From CBDUBH01 sp965365345 (GTDB lineage: Bacteria > Bacteroidota > Ignavibacteria > Ignavibacteriales > SURF-24), in the NCBI GenBank assembly GCA_965365345.1, contig CBDUBH010000002.1, positions 34,614 through 98,613 of the forward strand: DNA of 64,000 nt, written 5' to 3'. The position numbers were made by a program, and so were the translations under genes. The notes under the pieces were generated by a model. That model was given only the letters and a program-made list of their open reading frames with translations. It ran no database searches and was not told where the DNA came from. Positions 36,560 through 45,414 of this stretch are shown here, piece after piece (the first letter of the stretch is position 1; the number at the start of each line of letters is the position of its first letter).

Positions 36560-37912
36560 TTATTTTTCCTCTGTGTTAAATTCGCCGAGAAGTTCATCAA
36601 GTTCGGCATTTGAAATATAGTAATCAAAAAGTGTTTGCAGATAATTTACTTTTGATTGAGAAAGTGCGACTTGCGCATCAACCACTTCAAGCTGGGTACC
36701 CAAACCTGTGGTAAATCTTTTAACTGCAATTTCATATCCTCTTTCTGCCTGCGCTATTGTCGCCTTGTATGAATCAATTTGTTCTCTGTTTCTTTTAATA
36801 TCTAATATCAATGATTCAAGTCGGCTTTTAAGATTTTTTCTGGCAAGTATGAAATCTTCGTTTGCTTTTAAAAGATCAATTTTTGCCTGCTGAACTCTGG
36901 CTGTTGTTTGAAATCCGTCAAAAATCGGAACTCGCAAATTCAATCCAACCGAAACTGCATTTCTATACGGATATTTGAAAAAAGATTTTGTGCCGTCATT
37001 TTCTTGAGCTTGAATTTGCCATTGACCAAAAGCAGCAAGCGAAGGTAAGTGCTGTGTAAACTGATAAGTTACATTTTTATCCTGAAATTCAACCTGAAGC
37101 TTTAATTGATTCAGTAAATTATTTTGCTGTTCCAATTTTGCAGCACTTTCTTCAAATTCAGGAATATCTAATTCATTAAAATCAAGTGAATCTTCAATTT
37201 GAATTTTTCTTTCAAGTTCAATTCCGGTTAAAATCTTTAAAAGATTTTGTGCCGAAATGTAGGAGTTTTCTGTTTGTCTTAATACAGGCATAAAATTTTG
37301 AACTTGAACGCGCGCCCTAATTAAATCATATTCAGAAGTTAATCCTGCATCAAACATGGATTGCGCATTTTTGAAATTATCTTCGGCAAGCTTTAAATTT
37401 AATTTGGATAATTTCACAGCTTCCTGCGCTACCAAAACCGAGTAAAAAGATTTTTTTACTTGAGTAATTACATTCAATCTGGTTCCGGTCAATGCTTTTT
37501 CAGCAATTTCATCGTAGATCCTTGCAACGCGCACAGCTAAAAATAATCCGCCGCTTAAAATAGTTTGTTCGGCGCTTACTGTTGCGGTAATACTGTTATC
37601 AGAACCCATTCTGAAACTTTGAGTTGCAGTGCCTCCGCCTGTATCAATTTGAAAAGTAAAAATCGGCAGTTTTAAAGCTCGCGTGTAATTTGCGCTTCCA
37701 TTTATTTTCGGAAAAACCGCTGAGCCCCACGCCTCACGCACTTGTGATTCGGCTCTTCTTTTATCCAATTCGGATTTTCTTAATTCATGATTATTTTTTA
37801 AAGCAAGTTCAATACTTTTTTCCAGATTTAAACTTATTGCTTCTCCGTTTTCCTGTGAAAACGAATTAACAAAATTTATTGCAATAAGAAAAAAGATCAA
37901 TAAAATTCGCAC
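36560..37912 (-). CDS. TolC family outer-membrane efflux protein
   Basis: A 450-residue outer-membrane factor with signal peptide MRILLIFFLIAINFVNSFS and two TolC repeats: LNLEKSIELALKNNHELRKSELDKR near the start and the second KNLKSRLESLILDIK... region from about residue 350, with the coiled-coil helices and QVALSQSKVNYLQTLFDYYISNAEL near the end. Start is GTG with AGGTGG 5 nt upstream, immediately after the tetR stop (0-bp gap). Forms the exit duct for the RND pump in the same operon. Confidence 0.9.
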   Translation of the reverse strand: MRILLIFFLIAINFVNSFSQENGEAISLNLEKSIELALKNNHELRKSELDKRRAESQVREAWGSAVFPKINGSANYTRALKLPIFTFQIDTGGGTATQSFRMGSDNSITATVSAEQTILSGGLFLAVRVARIYDEIAEKALTGTRLNVITQVKKSFYSVLVAQEAVKLSKLNLKLAEDNFKNAQSMFDAGLTSEYDLIRARVQVQNFMPVLRQTENSYISAQNLLKILTGIELERKIQIEDSLDFNELDIPEFEESAAKLEQQNNLLNQLKLQVEFQDKNVTYQFTQHLPSLAAFGQWQIQAQENDGTKSFFKYPYRNAVSVGLNLRVPIFDGFQTTARVQQAKIDLLKANEDFILARKNLKSRLESLILDIKRNREQIDSYKATIAQAERGYEIAVKRFTTGLGTQLEVVDAQVALSQSKVNYLQTLFDYYISNAELDELLGEFNTEEK

Positions 37913-38560
37913 TTAATCCACCTTTTTATTTGTTAAAACACCATTAAATAAAATTGAAAGAACTGAATTTAATTCTTCCTGAATATTTATCTTTTTTTGC
38001 TCATTCATGATCAGCAATTGATAAAGATAAGGGAACAAAAAACTCCTGTATAATATTATTAAAGATTCAACGGAAATTTTTTTTATTTCTTTTTCTTTAA
38101 TAGCTTTATTGATTCTCTTTTTAAAAATTTCATTGATATCGAAATTACAATCATTTAATTTTTCTGAATTAAATTTTTCGCTGCTTATTATTCTTAATCT
38201 TTCTTTAACCAAAATTAAAAACGCATGCTGGTTTTCAAATGAATAATGAAATACTGCAGAAGTAAGATTTCCCAGAAAATTTTCAAATCCTGTTGAATTT
38301 TTATCTGCTGATTTCAAAATTTCAAAATAATCCTTTAGGATCTCGTTAATTAATTCATGATAAATTGATTCTTTATCAGTAAAATAATTGTAAATTGTAC
38401 CTTTCCCGAATTCAGCTGCCGAGGCAATTTCTTCCATAGTGGTAAATGAATATCCTTTTACTGCAAAAAGTTTTTTCGCTGCATTAAGTATTTCATTTCT
38501 TTTAAAAAGCTTTTCCCGGTCTTTTCTGCTTAATTCTTCTTTTTCAAAATTTTTGTTCAT
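37913..38560 (-). CDS. TetR/AcrR family transcriptional regulator of the efflux operon
   Basis: A 215-residue TetR regulator. The N-terminal helix-turn-helix is clear: RNEILNAAKKLFAVKGYSF then TTMEEIASAAEFGKGTIYNYFTDKE; the C-terminal ligand domain is poorly conserved. It is the first gene of the operon tetR-tolC-hlyD-RND, so autoregulation with induction by a pump substrate is likely (inference from order). A candidate promoter lies at 38607-38638; three TGAC-containing half-sites around it (TGACTTAGCC, TGACCGGCAA and, inverted, TGACTGAATG) could be part of its operator. Confidence 0.88.
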   Translation of the reverse strand: MNKNFEKEELSRKDREKLFKRNEILNAAKKLFAVKGYSFTTMEEIASAAEFGKGTIYNYFTDKESIYHELINEILKDYFEILKSADKNSTGFENFLGNLTSAVFHYSFENQHAFLILVKERLRIISSEKFNSEKLNDCNFDINEIFKKRINKAIKEKEIKKISVESLIILYRSFLFPYLYQLLIMNEQKKINIQEELNSVLSILFNGVLTNKKVD

Positions 38561-38606
38561 TTTATATAATTTGACTGAATGGTTTTTTAAATGAATTGCC
38601 GGTCAT

Positions 38607-38638
38607 AAAAAATACGGCTAAGTCATAAATTTTACAAA
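38607..38638 (-). promoter_or_regulatory. Putative promoter of the TetR efflux operon, TTTG-N20-TATTTTTT
   Basis: The minus strand shows TTTG (38638-38635), then 20 nt, then TATTTTTT (38614-38607). It lies 47 bp before the tetR start codon. TGAC half-sites in the spacer and just after the -10 element make it a plausible place for TetR repression. Confidence 0.5.
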
Positions 38639-38790
38639 GTAAAAATAATTAGACGTAATTCATAGGAAAAAGTTTTTTCGGCGAGTAATAAAAATTTGTC
38701 GGTAAATGAAAATAAAAAGCGGTTATAATTTCAATAATATTTTTTCTGCGGTTAAGATTTGATTTATAAGGGAAAATTTTGGTCAGAATA

Positions 38791-38820
38791 AAAAAAGAGC
38801 ATCTTTTGAGATGCTCTTTT
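38791..38820 (-). terminator. Terminator after the anti-sigma/TonB fusion gene
   Basis: Perfect 12-bp stem AAAAGAGCATCT (38793-38804)/AGATGCTCTTTT (38809-38820) with a 4-nt loop and, on the minus strand, a following T-run. It begins 22 nt after the stop codon of the fusion gene. Probably bidirectional. Confidence 0.9.
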
Positions 38821-38841
38821 AAATATTAAAATGCGAATACT

Positions 38842-40311
38842 TTACAATTTAAATTGAACCGGAATAACAGTTTGGCTTTTTACATTTGCGCCTTTTACTC
38901 TGCCGGGTTTAAATTTAGTTGATTTAACTGCAAATTCAGCAACTTCATCACATCCGTAACCAATTCCTTTCATTACAGTTGTTCTAACAACATTTCCGGT
39001 TTCATCAATAAAAGCCTGAACGAAAACTTTACCCTGTACGTTCGCTGTAATTGCTTTTTCAGGTAATGAAACTTTTTTCTGAATTGCCATTGCTCCGCCA
39101 ACCGGTGTTGGAATTTCATCAACAACTGAATAATATTCAGGTTCTGCAGGTTTTGAAACTGCTGCAGGTTTAGGTTCCTCTTTTTCAGGTTCTTTTGCTG
39201 CAGGAACTGCCTGAGTCACGACTTGTCTTGCCGCCGCAGATGCTGCTTCTGGTTGTTTAACTGGTTCAGCAACAGTTTTTTCGGGCTGCGCTGCAGTTTG
39301 AGTTTGCTGAGTTTTTGCTTGCGCCTGTTGTTTTGCCAATTCATCTTTCACAGCTTGAAGTTCTTTCATTAAAAGCGCCAGATCTTCATTTGTAGTGCCG
39401 GTTGCGGCAGTTACATTTTGCTGCTGTTGGTTTTGAATTGTAGCAATAGCCTGATTGATTGAATCAATTTCACGCTGTTTTTCAGCAGAGACAACTTCTT
39501 GTACCTGAGTTTGTGGTTTATTTTGTGCAACTTCGCTTTCACTGCTTCCTTTAGTAAAGAAATATGCCGCACCTGCAAGAACTAATGCAACAACACCGAT
39601 TATAACTGCTTTAGGTAAGCCTTTTTTCTCTTCTTCTTCAACATAAGAAAGACCGCGTCTTCCTCTGTATCTTCCGGGCTGTTCTTTTAAATCATCTTTT
39701 TTATCTTCTTTCTTGCTTTCTTTTACAGGTTCTTTTTTATCAGCTTTTGAATCTTTTACAGATTGTTCTTTTTCCTGTTTTTTAATTTCAGCAGTAACAG
39801 GTTTTTCTTCTTTTTTCTGAATTTTTTCCTGTTTTACTTCATTTAATTTTTCATTTGATTTTTGTGCTTCTAGAATTGCATCAACAACTTTAACCTCAGG
39901 AATTTTGACTTCCGGTGCTTTTGGCTTTTCCGGTTCTGGTTGCTGAACTTTAACTTCAGTAATTATTTCTTTAGGCAATTCATTTTCAACAGGTAATTCC
40001 GGTACAATATTTTCTTTAGGTGCTTCAAAAACTGTTTGTGAAGTACCGGGCTGTTTAAATTTCGCTTTAACTCTAGCTTCATCGCGCAATCTGAATAATC
40101 TTCTTGCAAATTTATCTCGTACCTGAGGATTAGGTTTTTCAATTTCCAAAACCAAAGGCAACAAACTAAGCACATTTTGCAAATCGCCAAGTTTACGGTC
40201 ATTAACTTTTTCATTTGATTGAAGTAATGTTACAAGTTCAATCAATTCATCTTTATCCAAGCAACCTGCCGAATAAGCATAAATCAAATCTTCAAATTTT
40301 TGCTCAGTCAT
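38842..40311 (-). CDS. RskA-like anti-sigma / transmembrane / TonB C-terminal domain fusion
   Basis: A 489-residue single-span membrane protein. Residues 1-80 look like an RskA-type anti-sigma domain (DLIYAYSAGCLDKDELIELV, then QVRDKFARRLFRLRDEAR). Residues about 85-230 are a charged Lys/Glu/Pro linker. The transmembrane helix is at about 232-252 (LPKAVIIGVVALVLAGAAYFF). A Gln/Ala-rich periplasmic segment (about 255-385) leads to a TonB C-terminal domain (about 400-489: EIPTPVGGAMAIQKKV, GNVVRTTVMKGIGYGC, KFKPGRVKGANVKSQ). It is directly downstream of an ECF sigma gene (12-bp gap, ATG after GGGG). I infer that the N-terminus holds the sigma factor at the membrane while the periplasmic TonB domain contacts outer-membrane receptors. 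Confidence 0.8.
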   Translation of the reverse strand: MTEQKFEDLIYAYSAGCLDKDELIELVTLLQSNEKVNDRKLGDLQNVLSLLPLVLEIEKPNPQVRDKFARRLFRLRDEARVKAKFKQPGTSQTVFEAPKENIVPELPVENELPKEIITEVKVQQPEPEKPKAPEVKIPEVKVVDAILEAQKSNEKLNEVKQEKIQKKEEKPVTAEIKKQEKEQSVKDSKADKKEPVKESKKEDKKDDLKEQPGRYRGRRGLSYVEEEEKKGLPKAVIIGVVALVLAGAAYFFTKGSSESEVAQNKPQTQVQEVVSAEKQREIDSINQAIATIQNQQQQNVTAATGTTNEDLALLMKELQAVKDELAKQQAQAKTQQTQTAAQPEKTVAEPVKQPEAASAAARQVVTQAVPAAKEPEKEEPKPAAVSKPAEPEYYSVVDEIPTPVGGAMAIQKKVSLPEKAITANVQGKVFVQAFIDETGNVVRTTVMKGIGYGCDEVAEFAVKSTKFKPGRVKGANVKSQTVIPVQFKL

Positions 40312-40323
40312 CTCTCATCCCCT

Positions 40324-40905
40324 CTAGTTTTCTTTTAATAAATTGTCATTTAAACTGCGCAATGCAACTTGCAATTTACTTTTTACCGTTTGAAGCGGAA
40401 TGTTAAGTTTTTCCGATATTCCGTTTTGTGTAAATCCTTCATAATATGCCATATTTATCACAAATTTTTGGGCATCGGTAAGGTTACTTAAAGCATTTTC
40501 AATTTTATGTTTTGATTTAAGAGCTTTTTCCAAAGTAAAAGCTTCACCTTCGTTTGCTAACTGAGGGATGATAAATTTATCTTCATAATCATCATCATAG
40601 TTATCAGTTACCGAATTTTGCTGTCTGTTTCTTCTTACATAATCAACAGCTTTATTTCTTGACAAAGTAACCAACCAAGCATAAACATTACCTGATGTAA
40701 AATTAAAATAATCAATTTTACGCCATACGATGGCAAATACGTCAGTTAAAATCTCTTCGGCAGCATTTTCTTTTCCGACAATCTTTTTTATTAAAGTATA
40801 AAGAATTGCCGAATATCTGTTATAAAGAATTTCCAATGCTTTGGAATCGCTTGCTGCTATTTTATTGAAGATTTGTAGATCGGTTAGTGATGCGTAAGTA
40901 TCCAC
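40324..40905 (-). CDS. ECF-type RNA polymerase sigma factor (SigK/ECF19-like)
   Basis: A 193-residue sigma70-family ECF factor. Region 2: ALEILYNRYSAILYTLIKKIVG and EEILTDVFAIVWRKIDYF with NVYAWLVTLSRNKAVDYVRR. Region 4: LSNLTDAQKFVINMAYYEG, FTQNGISEKLNIPLQTVKSKL. The region 4 wording resembles the SigK/ECF19 branch, whose partners are RskA-type anti-sigmas, which agrees with the neighbouring gene. The start is GTG (40905); AAGAG lies about 5 nt upstream. Putative promoter at 40984-41015. The 241-bp upstream gap also contains the tonB terminator. Confidence 0.92.
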   Translation of the reverse strand: MDTYASLTDLQIFNKIAASDSKALEILYNRYSAILYTLIKKIVGKENAAEEILTDVFAIVWRKIDYFNFTSGNVYAWLVTLSRNKAVDYVRRNRQQNSVTDNYDDDYEDKFIIPQLANEGEAFTLEKALKSKHKIENALSNLTDAQKFVINMAYYEGFTQNGISEKLNIPLQTVKSKLQVALRSLNDNLLKEN

Positions 40906-40983
40906 TTTAGCTCTTATATTTGTTATAATTTATAATTCTTTAATTCAATCAATTTAATTTTTAACAACATCAATAAATTATTT

Positions 40984-41015
40984 CAAAACTATAACTTCCC
41001 ATTCGAAAAGTCAAG
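40984..41015 (-). promoter_or_regulatory. Putative promoter of the sigma/anti-sigma operon, CTTG-N20-TAGTTTTG
   Basis: On the minus strand CTTG (41015-41012) is followed after 20 nt by TAGTTTTG (40991-40984), an exact TAnnTTTG. The same stretch also reads TTGACT-N17-TAGTTT. The start codon of the sigma gene is about 78 nt downstream. Confidence 0.5.
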
Positions 41016-41092
41016 TATTTTGATCTTATAATTTATGATTTCTTATTTTTATTATCGGAAGATTTTTTTTAGAATTTAGTTTTATTTTTGGC

Positions 41093-41125
41093 AAAAAAAA
41101 ACGCCTTAGAGAAATAAGGCGTTTT
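41093..41125 (-). terminator. Terminator after tonB
   Basis: AAAACGCCTTA (41098-41108) and TAAGGCGTTTT (41115-41125) form a perfect 11-bp stem with a 6-nt loop and a T-run on the minus strand. It begins 22 nt after the tonB stop codon. Confidence 0.9.
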
Positions 41126-41146
41126 CAATTTCACGAAAATTTATTG

Positions 41147-41806
41147 TTAGTTCAATTTAAACATAACGGGAATTGCTACCTGCACTTTTACAGATTTTCC
41201 TCTTTGTTTTCCGGGTTTAAATTTGGTTTTTCTAACTGCTTCAGCTGCGGCTTCGTCACAACCGGCACCAATACCTTTAATAAGTTCGGTCTTGCTTACA
41301 TTTCCGGCTTCATCAACAAATGCTTTTATAAGAACACGACCTTCAACACCGGCTCTTCTGGCAATTTCAGGATAAACAATCTTCTTTTGAATTGCTTCAA
41401 TTCCGCCGACAGGTTCAGGCATTTCTTCTACTGCTACGAAAAATACCGGTTCTTCTTCAACTTTTTTTGTAGCTGCCGGAGGAGGAGGAGGAGGAGCGGC
41501 TACTTCTTCGGTAATATCTATTTCCGTATCGCCGATTTCAATATCTTCAAGCACATTATCAGATGGTGCTTCTATAGGAATCGGAGGTTTTGGCGGTGGA
41601 GGAGGTCTGTTTTCCTGTTTTGTCTGTTGAATATCTTCAACGTTAACAAGTTCCTGAGGAGCCTCAAACGCTACTTCCTCTCTTTCATATTTCGGGAAAA
41701 ACTTAAAAGCAGCAATTAACAAAAGAAGTGCTATGATCATACTTGTTTCGAACACTCTTTTGTATTTGAGTTTTAAGTCCACTTTTGGATTTTTCTTTAG
41801 AGCCAC
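41147..41806 (-). CDS. tonB: Energy transducer TonB
   Basis: A 219-residue TonB: short cytoplasmic tail, transmembrane helix at about 22-38 (TSMIIALLLLIAAFKFF), a Pro-rich periplasmic linker (RPPPPPKPPIPIEAP; AAPPPPPPAATKK), and the C-terminal domain (about 130-219: EPVGGIEAIQKKIVYPEIA, FVDEAGNVSKTELIKGIG, FKPGKQRGKSVKVQVAIPV). The C-terminal domain is clearly paralogous to that of the anti-sigma fusion protein downstream. GTG start with AGGAGA 5 nt upstream. No exbB/exbD is in the window. It transmits proton-motive force to outer-membrane receptors. Confidence 0.9.
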   Translation of the reverse strand: MALKKNPKVDLKLKYKRVFETSMIIALLLLIAAFKFFPKYEREEVAFEAPQELVNVEDIQQTKQENRPPPPPKPPIPIEAPSDNVLEDIEIGDTEIDITEEVAAPPPPPPAATKKVEEEPVFFVAVEEMPEPVGGIEAIQKKIVYPEIARRAGVEGRVLIKAFVDEAGNVSKTELIKGIGAGCDEAAAEAVRKTKFKPGKQRGKSVKVQVAIPVMFKLN

Positions 41807-41837
41807 GTTACTCTCCTAATTGCATTAAATCTTGTTG

Positions 41838-41869
41838 TAAAATTAGTAAAAGTGTTAAGTATTGTCAAT
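41838..41869 (-). promoter_or_regulatory. Putative tonB promoter, ATTG-N20-TAATTTTA
   Basis: ATTG (41869-41866) and TAATTTTA (41845-41838) on the minus strand, 20 nt apart; equally TTGACA-N17-TAATTT, a near-consensus sigma70 promoter. The tonB GTG is 32 nt downstream of the -10 element, leaving a leader of about 27 nt. Confidence 0.55.
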
Positions 41870-41977
41870 CTAGTTTTAATAATTTAACAATATTAATATA
41901 AATTTGTTTCAGAAAATTTCTACTTAAAAATATATGCTCCAATCAAATGTTATTTTATTAACATTCAATTTGATTGA

Positions 41978-42385
41978 TCAATAATCTTCCGCCAATCCTG
42001 TCCTTGAATTTTGCTTAATTATATAAACGATCAGAACTCCCAAAATTGAACCTAAGAAATCCGCAAGAAGATCTAAAAACTCCATACTTCTTCCGGGAAT
42101 AAAATGCTGATGAATTTCATCTAAAACTGCATATAAATTTACGATTACAAGAGTTGATATAAAAGCTTTTTGTTTTAAATATTTAATTTTATTTTGAAAG
42201 CTTATTGTAAATGTTAAAAGAACTGTTAAAATTGTGTAAGCCGTAAAATGAGCCAATTTATCACTAACACCAACAGAAGGAACCGAAGTACCCGGAATAC
42301 TTGTAGCAATCAGCAAAACTATCCAATACAAAACTAACGGAATATATATCATAAAAACCTTATTTCTTGCCAAATAATTATACAA
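41978..42385 (-). CDS. VanZ family membrane protein
   Basis: A 135-residue protein with four predicted helices and the VanZ pattern: VLYWIVLLIATSIPG, SDKLAHFTAYTILTVLLTF, a helix with VLDEIHQHFIPGRSMEFLDLLADFLGS, and a last helix. The family is linked to teicoplanin/antibiotic tolerance and is otherwise poorly understood. TTG at 42385 (AGAGG 5 nt upstream) overlaps the nnr stop by 8 bp; an ATG at 42352 with AAGG upstream is an alternative. Confidence 0.75.
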   Translation of the reverse strand: MYNYLARNKVFMIYIPLVLYWIVLLIATSIPGTSVPSVGVSDKLAHFTAYTILTVLLTFTISFQNKIKYLKQKAFISTLVIVNLYAVLDEIHQHFIPGRSMEFLDLLADFLGSILGVLIVYIIKQNSRTGLAEDY

Positions 42386-43946
42386 TTGAACCTCTTAAAA
42401 AATTTATTGCTTTTGGTAATCCCGCAATTATATCTGATGCAGTATATCCGAATTCAGTAAATTCATTTAATAACAAATCAGCAGATAAACTGTGTAAATA
42501 AACTCCGGCAACAGCGCTTTGTTCCAAATTTCCTGTTTGCGCCACAAAACTTCCGATTATTCCGGTTAATGCATCACCTGTTCCGAATTTTGCCATCCCT
42601 TGATTTCCGGTTGAATTTATCAAAGCTTCGCCTTCAGGATTAAAGATAATTGTCGGCGCACCTTTTAACACAAGATGTGTATTTGTTTTTTTACAAAAGT
42701 CTTTTCCATATTTTAAAATATCTTTTTTAATCTCTTCAGTTTCAACATCAATTAAATTTGCAAATTCACCTAAATGCGGAGTTAAGATACAATTTTTAAG
42801 ATCGAAATTCATAAATTCATTTTTCCCGATCGCAAAAATTGCATCAGCATCCAGAATCATTTTTTTATTTGAATAAGATTTCAAAACATTTCTAACAGTA
42901 TCAATCGTTCCTTTATTTCTGCCTAAACCCGGACCCAAAACCAAAACATCCATTTTTTCAATTTTATCTTTCAGTGAATCTAAATCTTCCAAATTTAAAT
43001 AAGATGAATTTTCATCGCCATAGGGGACAACTATTACTTCCATAATCTTGCTGTTCACGATTTGCTTAACTGAATTTGGAACAGAAAGATAAACAGCTCC
43101 GGCACCGCTTTTTAATGCTGCCTCAGCAGAAAGCATTGCAGCTCCCGGCATTTGATCCGATCCAGCAATTATTAATATTTTACCGGCAGTATATTTATTT
43201 AAATCTATATTTTTCTCAGGAAGATTTTGAAGAGCATCTTCCGGTTCAATGAAATATTCTTCAACATCAAGATTTTCAAAGTATTCGCCGGGAATTCCGA
43301 TATATCCTTTTACGACTTTTCCTGAATTAATTTTCCCGGAATTTATAAATAATCCTTTTTTTAATTCGGCTAATGTAATAGTAAAATCAGCTTTGAAAAT
43401 TGTTTTTCCGAAGCCTGTTTCCGGATTTAATCCGCTGGGAACGTCAATTGCAATTTTCAAAGATGAAATAGAATTCAATTCTTCAATAATTTCTTTATAC
43501 GGAGAATTGATCTCGCCTTTTGTTCCGGTTCCGAGTAACGCATCTATAATGAAATCGCAATCGCGTAAATTCTTAAGATCTTTGTTTGACTTATACTTGA
43601 TGATTTTTGAATTGGTTGCAAATCCGGTTAAAATATTTTCGAGAAGATTAAGATTTATTTGAGCATCTTCGGAAAGTTCATCTTTTTCCCCAACATAAAT
43701 TACGGTGGTTTTAATTCCGTTACAAATCAAATGTCTTGCAACTGCAAATCCATCACCGCCGTTATTCCCTTTTCCGCAAATAATTCCAACATTGCCAGGA
43801 ATTAAATCTATAAAGATATCATTCTTTAAAAAATTAAAAATGCTTATGGAAGCATTTTCCATAAGCATCAAACTTGGTATTTTTAAAGAATTTATTGCAA
43901 AATTATCAGCTTCACGAATTTGAGAAACTGAAAATAAAGGTATCAT
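42378..43946 (-). CDS. nnr: Bifunctional NAD(P)H-hydrate epimerase/dehydratase
   Basis: A 522-residue two-domain repair enzyme: the N-terminal epimerase half (about 1-215) has ICGKGNNGGDGFAVARHL, the C-terminal ADP/ATP-dependent dehydratase half has KILIIAGSDQMPGAAMLS, LVLGPGLGRNKG, ADAIFAIG, LTPHLGEF and GTGDALTGIIGSFVAQ. It repairs hydrated NAD(P)H, a fitting neighbour for a set of NADH-using enzymes. The start is ATG. It lies 35 bp after nuoN and is followed by the overlapping VanZ gene. Confidence 0.92.
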   Translation of the reverse strand: MIPLFSVSQIREADNFAINSLKIPSLMLMENASISIFNFLKNDIFIDLIPGNVGIICGKGNNGGDGFAVARHLICNGIKTTVIYVGEKDELSEDAQINLNLLENILTGFATNSKIIKYKSNKDLKNLRDCDFIIDALLGTGTKGEINSPYKEIIEELNSISSLKIAIDVPSGLNPETGFGKTIFKADFTITLAELKKGLFINSGKINSGKVVKGYIGIPGEYFENLDVEEYFIEPEDALQNLPEKNIDLNKYTAGKILIIAGSDQMPGAAMLSAEAALKSGAGAVYLSVPNSVKQIVNSKIMEVIVVPYGDENSSYLNLEDLDSLKDKIEKMDVLVLGPGLGRNKGTIDTVRNVLKSYSNKKMILDADAIFAIGKNEFMNFDLKNCILTPHLGEFANLIDVETEEIKKDILKYGKDFCKKTNTHLVLKGAPTIIFNPEGEALINSTGNQGMAKFGTGDALTGIIGSFVAQTGNLEQSAVAGVYLHSLSADLLLNEFTEFGYTASDIIAGLPKAINFLRGSIV

Positions 43947-43981
43947 TTATTTTAAAAACTCTTTAAACTTTATAAAAAAAA

Positions 43982-45412
43982 TTATCTTAAATATGCTAAA
44001 ATCATATTCAACATTGAACCCGGATAAATTCCCAAAAGCAGTACAAAAACCGCAGCAACAATTACCGCGACCAAAGTATATTTGCTATTTGAATACGCTA
44101 ATTCAGTTTCAGATCCCTTGAAATACATAAATACAACAACACGCAAATAAAAATAAACGCTTATCGCACTTGAAATTACTCCTAAAATTGCAAGCCAGGT
44201 CAAATCAGCTTTTACCGCTGAGATGAAAACATAATATTTACCGAAAAAGCCTGCAAATGGAGGCAATCCGGAAAGAGCGAACATAAATAAAGCAAGAAGC
44301 GCGGCTAATAAGGGATTTCTATTATTTAATCCTGCGTAATTTGTGATATCAAGATTTGTATCATTTTCGCCTTCAATCATTGAAATAACACCAAAAGCAC
44401 CGATATTCATAAATGTATAAGCTAAAAGATAGAAGGTTATTCCGGCAAAAGCATCAAAATTTCCTGCTGCCAATCCAATTACCATATATCCGGCGTGCGA
44501 AATTGAAGAATATGCCAACATTCTTTTCAAATTATTTTGAGCGATTGCCACAATGCTGCCGTAAAACATTGAAAGAATTGAAATTACGGCAAAGTAAGGC
44601 ATAAAAGTGTTTGCAAGATTTTCAAAGTACATTGAGATCATTGTTATAAGCAAAACACTGAATGCTGCAGCTTTACCGCCTGTTGACATTAATGATGTAA
44701 CTGTTGTTGCTGAACCCTGATAAACATCGGGCACCCACATATGAAAAGGAAAAGCGGCAATTTTAAATGAAAACCCTATAAAGAAAAGTAACATTCCTGC
44801 ATAAAATAAAATACTATCGTTGTAAAGCTCATAATTCATTATTATGTTATCTATTGAAGTTGATTGAGTTGTACCGTAAATCAAAGCAATTCCGTAGACA
44901 ATAAATCCTGTAGCAAAAGATCCAAGAAGGAAATATTTCATAGAAGCTTCATTTGCTTCATTTTTTCTTCTGTTAATTCCTGCAAGTACATAGAAACAAA
45001 CAGACATTAACTCCAATCCTAAAAAGATAACGAATAAATCTTTTGCTCCTGCCATTAGCATCATGCCTAAAACAGAAGTCAAAATCAAAATATAATATTC
45101 ACCGAAATAAGCCCCGTATTTTTTAATGTAATCAACGGAATTCAGCACAACTAAACTCGCGCCAATATTAAAAAGAAAATTAAATATTCCTGGATTTCCG
45201 CCAACTGCCAACATTCCGCCGAAAGCTTCAGTCGTATTACTCAAAGTATTAATTGAAAAAACTGCAGAACCAAGTAATACTAAAAGTGAAAACCAGGGCA
45301 AAATTCTTTCGCTTTTTGCGGAAAACATTTCAATGAATGTCGCAATTACAATTCCCAGCCCTAAAATTAAAAAAGGCAGTATATCTAGATAATCTTGTAA
45401 ACTGTTCAGCAT
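43982..45412 (-). CDS. nuoN: NADH-quinone oxidoreductase subunit N
   Basis: A 476-residue antiporter-like subunit of complex I, 14 predicted helices. Conserved signatures are MKYFLLGSFATGFIVYG, AFPFHMWVPDVYQGSATTVTSLMS, LKRMLAYSSISHAGYM and GLPPFAGFFGKYYVF. Lys in LLxx and Lys/His residues of helices 5-8 of the antiporter fold are present at normal positions. It closes the membrane-arm block, 2 bp after the 121-residue unknown gene. No nuoA-I genes are in the window. Confidence 0.93.
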   Translation of the reverse strand: MLNSLQDYLDILPFLILGLGIVIATFIEMFSAKSERILPWFSLLVLLGSAVFSINTLSNTTEAFGGMLAVGGNPGIFNFLFNIGASLVVLNSVDYIKKYGAYFGEYYILILTSVLGMMLMAGAKDLFVIFLGLELMSVCFYVLAGINRRKNEANEASMKYFLLGSFATGFIVYGIALIYGTTQSTSIDNIIMNYELYNDSILFYAGMLLFFIGFSFKIAAFPFHMWVPDVYQGSATTVTSLMSTGGKAAAFSVLLITMISMYFENLANTFMPYFAVISILSMFYGSIVAIAQNNLKRMLAYSSISHAGYMVIGLAAGNFDAFAGITFYLLAYTFMNIGAFGVISMIEGENDTNLDITNYAGLNNRNPLLAALLALFMFALSGLPPFAGFFGKYYVFISAVKADLTWLAILGVISSAISVYFYLRVVVFMYFKGSETELAYSNSKYTLVAVIVAAVFVLLLGIYPGSMLNMILAYLR

Positions 45413-45414
45413 AT

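Noticed and set aside
41144..41719. 191-codon plus-strand ORF rich in Phe, Arg and Ser
   Set aside because: It is antisense to tonB and arises from the repeated Pro/Glu codons in tonB.
43249..43662. 137-codon plus-strand ORF
   Set aside because: Antisense to nnr, with no ribosome site; nnr is intact and certain.
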